A stretch of DNA of 64,000 nucleotides from Lachnospiraceae bacterium UBA5899 (GTDB lineage Bacteria; Bacillota; Clostridia; Lachnospirales; Lachnospiraceae): assembly GCA_002432425.1 (NCBI GenBank), contig DJEL01000015.1:1-64000 (forward strand), given 5' to 3'. Under the pieces are notes generated by a model, which was given only the letters and a program-made list of their open reading frames with translations, was not told where the DNA came from and made no database searches. The position numbers and the translations under genes are program-made. Positions 59,472 through 64,000 of the stretch are shown in pieces; position 1 is the first letter of the stretch; every line of letters begins with the position of its first letter.

Positions 59472-60959
59472 ATGAAGAATTTAAAGAAATTTTTAGCTCT
59501 TGGCCTTGCTGTATGCATGACTCTGTCTGTAGCAGCTTGTGGCAAGACCGGAACCAATGACGGTAACGGCGGCAGCACCAACAACGGCGGCGCTTCCACT
59601 CCTTCCGGACACAACAGCGAAATTACCATCGGTACCTGGTGGGTTCAGTACTACGACAGCTCACAGTCCAAGGTAGAAGATGACCCTTCTTATGCAGCTA
59701 ACGTTGATGCAGAAGGCGATGATGACGCAAAGAAGGAAGAAAAAGCGTTCAACCGCGGCATCGCAGAAAAGAAGCTGGCTAACGTTAAGAAAATCGAAGA
59801 GAAATATGATGTTAAATTCTACTGGACCAACTTAACCTACAACGGTGTTAAGGAATCCATCAACAACTCTATCTTAGCAGGTTCACCTGATTGTGATATC
59901 TACTTAGTAGAGCCCGGATTTGGTATTCCCGCTCAGTACAATGGCTTAGCTATCGACTTAAAGACCATTTTACCGGAAGACCATGACATCTTCACAACCC
60001 AGACGGTTGCTACTTACTTAGACCTTGGCGACGGCAAGGCCTGCCTCATCAAGCAGCAGGCTGCTGAACAGCAGGTTGCAGATACCTATCCTTTGGCATT
60101 CAACGTACAGATGCTTGAGGAAAACAACCTCGAAGATCCCCGCGACCTGTGGGAACGCGGTGAATGGACATGGGATAAGTTCAACGAATACATGAAGGTT
60201 CTGACCCAGGATACCGATGGTGACGGACAGACCGACCAGTACGGATACTGCGGTTACGAAAATGAAACCTTTGAACAGCTTTGCATGAGCAACGGTACCG
60301 GCGTAGCAGGCGGCCAGACAGAAACCCTGTCTTCTGCAGCAACCGGAGAAGTTCTTCAGGAAATGTATGATATGTACAACACCTGGAATGTATGCTATCC
60401 TTATGATTTTGAAGGAAATCCTTCCGATTCCATGAGATATCAGTACAGAGAAGGTAACATCGGTTTCTTCCCTGCAGCAGCATGGATTCTTGCAGCTAAC
60501 GCTGACTACGACTACGATGGAAGCAAGGGTACTACCATTCCTTTCGATATCGCATTTGTTCGTTGGCCGGTAGGACCTAACGGTAACAAAGATACCAACC
60601 CCGGTAAGAACGACGTAGCAGGTGCATGCTACATTATCCCTACCGGTGTTCAGGAGCCTGAATTGGTATTCAATGTATTATATGATATGTGGAACTGGTA
60701 CGATGGTGATACCACGCAGCGTGACAACAAGGCAGCTCTGAACTGGTGGTATTTAACAACCGGTAAGACCGAAGATTACCAGAATGCAAACTTTGCAGTT
60801 ATGCAGGAATGCGGTTCCAAGACAACCTTCGATTTAATCTGGTCCCTGGATGTAAACTATGATTTACAGTACTTAATCAAGGGTGAAATGACACCTGCCC
60901 AGATTCAGGAAACCCATAAGCAGGAAGTTCAGGATGGACTTGATGCATACTACAAATAA
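59472..60959 (+). CDS. Sugar ABC importer solute-binding lipoprotein, importer 2
   Basis: 495 aa family-1 solute-binding protein. Lipobox VAAC (Cys23), then a Gly/Asn-rich linker, then the binding fold: ITIGTWWVQYYD, ILAGSPDCDIYLVEPG, WERGEWTWDKFNEYMKVL, an EF-hand-like loop DTDGDGQTDQYGY (about 238-250, probably Ca2+-binding) and WNWYDGDTTQRD. Many aromatics fit oligosaccharide binding. TTAGGAGG precedes the ATG. Codon use is skewed like ppdK, suggesting high expression; a hairpin after the stop may protect the message. Confidence 0.93.
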   Translation: MKNLKKFLALGLAVCMTLSVAACGKTGTNDGNGGSTNNGGASTPSGHNSEITIGTWWVQYYDSSQSKVEDDPSYAANVDAEGDDDAKKEEKAFNRGIAEKKLANVKKIEEKYDVKFYWTNLTYNGVKESINNSILAGSPDCDIYLVEPGFGIPAQYNGLAIDLKTILPEDHDIFTTQTVATYLDLGDGKACLIKQQAAEQQVADTYPLAFNVQMLEENNLEDPRDLWERGEWTWDKFNEYMKVLTQDTDGDGQTDQYGYCGYENETFEQLCMSNGTGVAGGQTETLSSAATGEVLQEMYDMYNTWNVCYPYDFEGNPSDSMRYQYREGNIGFFPAAAWILAANADYDYDGSKGTTIPFDIAFVRWPVGPNGNKDTNPGKNDVAGACYIIPTGVQEPELVFNVLYDMWNWYDGDTTQRDNKAALNWWYLTTGKTEDYQNANFAVMQECGSKTTFDLIWSLDVNYDLQYLIKGEMTPAQIQETHKQEVQDGLDAYYK

Positions 60960-60979
60960 GTCTTAATGACAGACTAAAC

Positions 60980-61012
60980 AATGGAGGGGCGGGTACTCCG
61001 CCCCCTACCATT
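60980..61012 (+). other. Intercistronic hairpin without T run
   Basis: AATGG/CCATT closes an inner GGGGCGG/CCGCCCC stem between the binding-protein and GH130 genes. With no T run after it, it is more likely an mRNA-stabilising or partial-processing element than a terminator. Confidence 0.7.
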
Positions 61013-61025
61013 TATGGAGGACATA

Positions 61026-62048
61026 ATGAGTGATATTAAGATGATTGCCCCTGCAGTGCCCAATGTTCCCTGGCAGGAACGTCCTGAAGGCTTAAAAGGG
61101 GCTCCAATTTGGAGATATACAGAAAATCCTATTATCGGACGTAACCCGGTAGAAGGCGTTGCCAGAATTTTCAACAGTGCCGTAATGCCTTACAACGGCG
61201 AATTTATCGGCGTATTCCGCGGAGAGCAGACCAACGGTATTCCTTATATTTACTTAGGACACAGCAAGGATGCTATTCACTGGGATTTTGAAAAGGATAA
61301 GATTCCTTTCGTAGATGAGAACGGCAATTCTTTCATGCCTTATTATGCATATGACCCGAGATTAGTTAAGGTAGAAGATACCTACTACATCATCTGGTGT
61401 CAGGATTTCTACGGCGCTTCCATCGGTATGGCAAAGACGAAAGATTTCAAGACCTTTGTCAGACTGGAGAACCCGTTTATTCCGTTCAACAGAAACGCAG
61501 TACTGTTTCCTCGTAAGATTAACGGCAAGTACATGTTACTTTCCAGACCTTCCGACAGCGGACATACTCCTTTTGGCGATATCTTCTTAAGCGAAAGCCC
61601 TGATATGGTTTACTGGGGAAAGCACAGACATGTAATGGGAAGAAGCAGCGAATGGTGGGAATCTGTTAAGATTGGCGGCGGTGCAGCTCCTATCGAGACA
61701 AGCGAAGGCTGGTTGTTGTTCTACCATGGTGTAAGCGGCACCTGCAACGGTTTCGTTTACAGCATTGGCGGTGCTATTCTTGACCTTGACAATCCTTCCA
61801 TCGTGAAGTATCGTTGTGAAACCTTCCTTCTCACTCCTGAAGAGTGGTATGAGGAAAGAGGTTTCGTACCTAACGTAGTATTCCCCTGCGCAACCATTCA
61901 TGATCCCGAATCCGGAAAGATTGCAATCTACTACGGATGTGCAGACAGCTATGTAGGACTTGCCTTTACTAAGTTTGATGAAATCGTAGATTACATCAAG
62001 ACACACAGTGTGGTAAGACAGGAAGATACCGAAATCGGTATTCGATAA
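61026..62048 (+). CDS. GH130 beta-mannoside phosphorylase
   Basis: 340 aa five-bladed propeller, intracellular. The probable catalytic acid is Asp110 in YAYDPRLVKVEDTY; GRNPVEGVARIFNSAV (38-53), HWDFEKD and VLFPRKINGKYMLLSRPSD are GH130 signatures. It should phosphorolyse beta-1,4-mannosides, yielding mannose 1-phosphate and a shortened oligosaccharide. Whether it prefers mannosyl-glucose or manno-oligosaccharides cannot be told by eye. I chose the ATG at 61026, with GGAGG 5 nt upstream. Confidence 0.92.
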   Translation: MSDIKMIAPAVPNVPWQERPEGLKGAPIWRYTENPIIGRNPVEGVARIFNSAVMPYNGEFIGVFRGEQTNGIPYIYLGHSKDAIHWDFEKDKIPFVDENGNSFMPYYAYDPRLVKVEDTYYIIWCQDFYGASIGMAKTKDFKTFVRLENPFIPFNRNAVLFPRKINGKYMLLSRPSDSGHTPFGDIFLSESPDMVYWGKHRHVMGRSSEWWESVKIGGGAAPIETSEGWLLFYHGVSGTCNGFVYSIGGAILDLDNPSIVKYRCETFLLTPEEWYEERGFVPNVVFPCATIHDPESGKIAIYYGCADSYVGLAFTKFDEIVDYIKTHSVVRQEDTEIGIR

Positions 62049-62063
62049 TGAAATGTTAAACTC

Positions 62064-62093
62064 TATGTGGGAGGTGCTTGCATCTCCCACATA
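62064..62093 (+). other. Intercistronic 10-bp hairpin without T run
   Basis: TATGTGGGAG (62064-62073) is the exact complement of CTCCCACATA (62084-62093) around a 10-nt loop, between the GH130 and esterase genes. A second example in the same operon of a stem lacking a T run. Confidence 0.75.
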
Positions 62094-62121
62094 TGCGATA
62101 AAACAGAGGAAACATGTGAAG

Positions 62122-63186
62122 ATGAGAGAATGTGAAAAAAGGATTTTTCCTTCGGATGAAGTATTAACTTACAGCGGCAGAATTGATTTTGACAAGAAGG
62201 ATGCCCCCGTATTTGTATATCCCTGCACATCCGTAAGATTTGCGGTAAAGGGAAAAAACGTGTGGGTCGTAATGGAGAACTTCCGTTGCTATTTTGAAAA
62301 CTCGGTAGGAGTTTTAGTGGACGGAGATTACAAAGGAAAATGCATACTGCCGGATGAAGGCGGTGTAGAGATAGATATTTCGGCATTCTTGGATGGAGGC
62401 GAACATGAAGTTGCCATCTTTAAGAGACAGGATGCCAGCCATTATGTGGCTTTTTTTGGCCTGATTACGGGAAAAGATACGGAAATCAGCAAATCCAAGG
62501 TACAGTTTGCAAGAAGAATAGAAGTGTATGGGGACTCCGTTTCCGCAGGGGAAGTTTCGGAAGCGGTAGCAAGAGCCGGACTGTCCGACCCGGAAAACAA
62601 CGGCGAATATTCCAACAGCTTTTATTCCTATTCCTGGCTTTGCGCCAGAAAGCTCCATGCGGATATCCATGATGTGGCGCAGGGCGGCATTGCCCTTCTG
62701 CACGGACAGGGATATTTTGCAGGACCGGATTACACCGGAATGGAAGAAAGCTATGACAAGATAGAGATGAACCCTTACTTAGGGGAAACAAAGCCCTGGG
62801 ATTTTTCAAAGTATACCCCCCATGTGGTGATAGTGGCATTCGGACAGAACGATGCCAACCCGGTCAACTATATGGCGGAGGACTATGAGGGAGAACAGGC
62901 AAAGCACTGGAGAGCGGAGTACCGGAAATTTATAGAAACGATTAAGAAAAAGTACCCGAAGTGCGAAATCATACTGGCAACTACCATTCTGAATCATGAT
63001 GCTGCCTGGGACAGGGCTATCGGACAGGTGGCAGAGGAAATGCAGGATAAGCATGTGCATCATTTCCTGTATACAAACAACGGCTGCGGTACGCACGGAC
63101 ATATCCGTATACCGGAGGCGGAGAAAATGGCAGAGGAACTTTCCGGATTTATAGAGAGCCTGGGAGAGGAAATCTGGAAAGATTGA
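62122..63186 (+). CDS. CE2-like SGNH carbohydrate esterase
   Basis: 354 aa, no signal peptide. An N-terminal beta-sandwich (about 1-125) precedes an SGNH hydrolase domain, the CE2 layout. The nucleophile is Ser139 in YGDSVSAGE; block III is FGQNDAN; the catalytic His lies in GTHGHIRIPEAEKMA near the C-terminus. It probably removes acetyl groups from imported manno-oligosaccharides so that GH130 and GH2 can act, as described for Roseburia mannan loci. The ATG at 62122 is my choice; its ribosome site is weak (AGAGG 12 nt away) and follows a hairpin. Confidence 0.85.
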   Translation: MRECEKRIFPSDEVLTYSGRIDFDKKDAPVFVYPCTSVRFAVKGKNVWVVMENFRCYFENSVGVLVDGDYKGKCILPDEGGVEIDISAFLDGGEHEVAIFKRQDASHYVAFFGLITGKDTEISKSKVQFARRIEVYGDSVSAGEVSEAVARAGLSDPENNGEYSNSFYSYSWLCARKLHADIHDVAQGGIALLHGQGYFAGPDYTGMEESYDKIEMNPYLGETKPWDFSKYTPHVVIVAFGQNDANPVNYMAEDYEGEQAKHWRAEYRKFIETIKKKYPKCEIILATTILNHDAAWDRAIGQVAEEMQDKHVHHFLYTNNGCGTHGHIRIPEAEKMAEELSGFIESLGEEIWKD

Positions 63187-63196
63187 TGGTGAAAAT

Positions 63197-64000
63197 ATGG
63201 CGAAAATGAAAAAATCTGTAACCATGTCAGATATTGCAGAACGCCTGGAGGTAAGCACGGTGACGGTTTCCAAAGCATTGTCCGGACAAAAAGGTGTAAG
63301 TGAGGAAATGCGGGAAAAAATCAAGGAGCTGGCGGAAGAAATGGGCTACCGGATGCCGGTGAGTACGAAAACCCAGCTCGCGAGAAAAAGTCACAACATC
63401 GGCGTTCTCATATCGGAACGGTATCTGGCGGAGTACGACTCCTTTTACTGGAGAATGTACAGGGAAGTAGCGGACAGGGCAATCCAGAAAGAATGTTTTA
63501 CCCTGTTTGAAATTATCAGCGAGGAAACGGAGTCTGCACACATTCTGCCCCGTATCATCGAAGAAAAGAAAGCGGACGGTGTGATTGTCATTGGTAAACC
63601 CGGTTATGACTATGGTAAATTTTTGAAAGAACATACCAATATACCTTTGGTGTATCTGGATTTTTACGAAACGGACGGCATTGTGGACTGCTTTATTTCA
63701 GACGGATTTTACGGCACGTACCTTCTGACCAATTATCTGTATGAAAAAGGTCACAGGGATATTGCCTACGTAGGTACTCTTTTTGCAACGGAAAGTATTA
63801 CCGACCGGTATTTAGGCTATGTAAAGGCGTTAATTGAGCACGGCATCAGGCCGAGAGAGGACTACCTCATTCCCGACCGTGATGTAAAGAGCGGTTTAAG
63901 AAGCAATTACGGGGACTATGATTTCCCCAAGCAGATGCCCACCGCCTTTGTGTGCAACTGCGACTTTATTGCCAGCCTGGTAATTAAATCCCTGACGGAG
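63197..64000 (+). CDS. LacI-family transcriptional regulator (partial, runs off the window)
   Basis: The first 268 codons are present with no stop. The HTH is at about 9-32 (VTMSDIAERLEVSTVTVSKALSG) with the hinge EEMGYR near 55; the periplasmic-binding-like sensor follows (HNIGVLISERY, ADGVIVIG, FISDGFYGTYLLTNYLYEKGHRDIAYVG). It starts 10 nt after the esterase gene and is probably the local repressor of the mannoside genes, relieved by a manno-oligosaccharide. No clear LacI palindrome was seen in the 44.3-44.6 kb control region. Confidence 0.92.
   Translation, partial: MAKMKKSVTMSDIAERLEVSTVTVSKALSGQKGVSEEMREKIKELAEEMGYRMPVSTKTQLARKSHNIGVLISERYLAEYDSFYWRMYREVADRAIQKECFTLFEIISEETESAHILPRIIEEKKADGVIVIGKPGYDYGKFLKEHTNIPLVYLDFYETDGIVDCFISDGFYGTYLLTNYLYEKGHRDIAYVGTLFATESITDRYLGYVKALIEHGIRPREDYLIPDRDVKSGLRSNYGDYDFPKQMPTAFVCNCDFIASLVIKSLTE

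Noticed and set aside
1..64000. Insertion sequences, prophage, integrases or rRNA
   Set aside because: No transposase, integrase, phage structural gene or rRNA segment was recognised on either strand; the only tRNA seen is at 8655-8738.

Overview
The window looks like a chromosomal segment from a Clostridia bacterium, most probably a gut Lachnospiraceae close to Roseburia, Blautia or Lachnospira. Evidence for this: a tryptophan T-box leader, pyruvate phosphate dikinase, a YjfB-like motility peptide, strong AGGAGG ribosome sites, sigma-A promoters of the TTGACA-17-TATAAT type, and a long mannan/mannoside-type locus with GH26, GH2, GH130 and CE2-like enzymes. All family calls come from reading motifs in the sequence; no database search was possible.

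Layout. 1-677: frameshifted 3' end of a surface-anchored protein. 831-7850 (minus): complete trpEGDCFBA operon behind a Trp T-box. 7953-11610: YwlG-like gene, tRNA-Leu(AAG), a 52-bp-phased repeat array, and a His-rich Zn/Cd ATPase with an ArsR/SmtB-type operator. 11770-20258: a beta-propeller membrane protein (minus), then a compact plus-strand run pheA, DUF815 ATPase, ppx/gppA, ppk1, maf and a HAD phosphatase. 20312-24806: small acidic protein, asnB, and convergent PHP phosphoesterase and ABC-F genes. 25031-29570: polar amino-acid ABC importer, FAD dehydrogenase, GDPD. 29792-32419: ppdK. 32535-35879: a Cys-codon leader peptide with terminator and antiterminator, followed by methyltransferase, cystathionine gamma-lyase-type and cystathionine beta-synthase-type genes. 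35993-39131: YjfB-like protein, KtrB/KtrA potassium uptake, TcdA. 39143-39526: second copy of the 52-bp-phased array. 39560-44247: glycerol-1-phosphate dehydrogenase, GH2 beta-mannosidase, intracellular GH26.

44647 to the right edge is one same-strand run of at least 19 kb: secreted GH26 lipoprotein, a giant CBM-like/solute-binding fusion, two permeases, NHL/TPR membrane protein, Yip1-like protein, DUF5696-type protein, two more permeases, a triplicated lipoprotein, a second solute-binding lipoprotein, GH130 phosphorylase, CE2-like esterase and the start of a LacI regulator. The working model is extracellular binding and trimming of a (possibly acetylated) mannoside polymer, uptake by two CUT1-type importers that borrow an ATPase encoded elsewhere, and intracellular deacetylation and phosphorolysis.

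The most notable non-routine signals are the cysteine-codon attenuator at 32535-32853, the two helically phased repeat arrays at 8.8 kb and 39.1 kb, and the NHL/Yip1/DUF5696 membrane module between the two importers.
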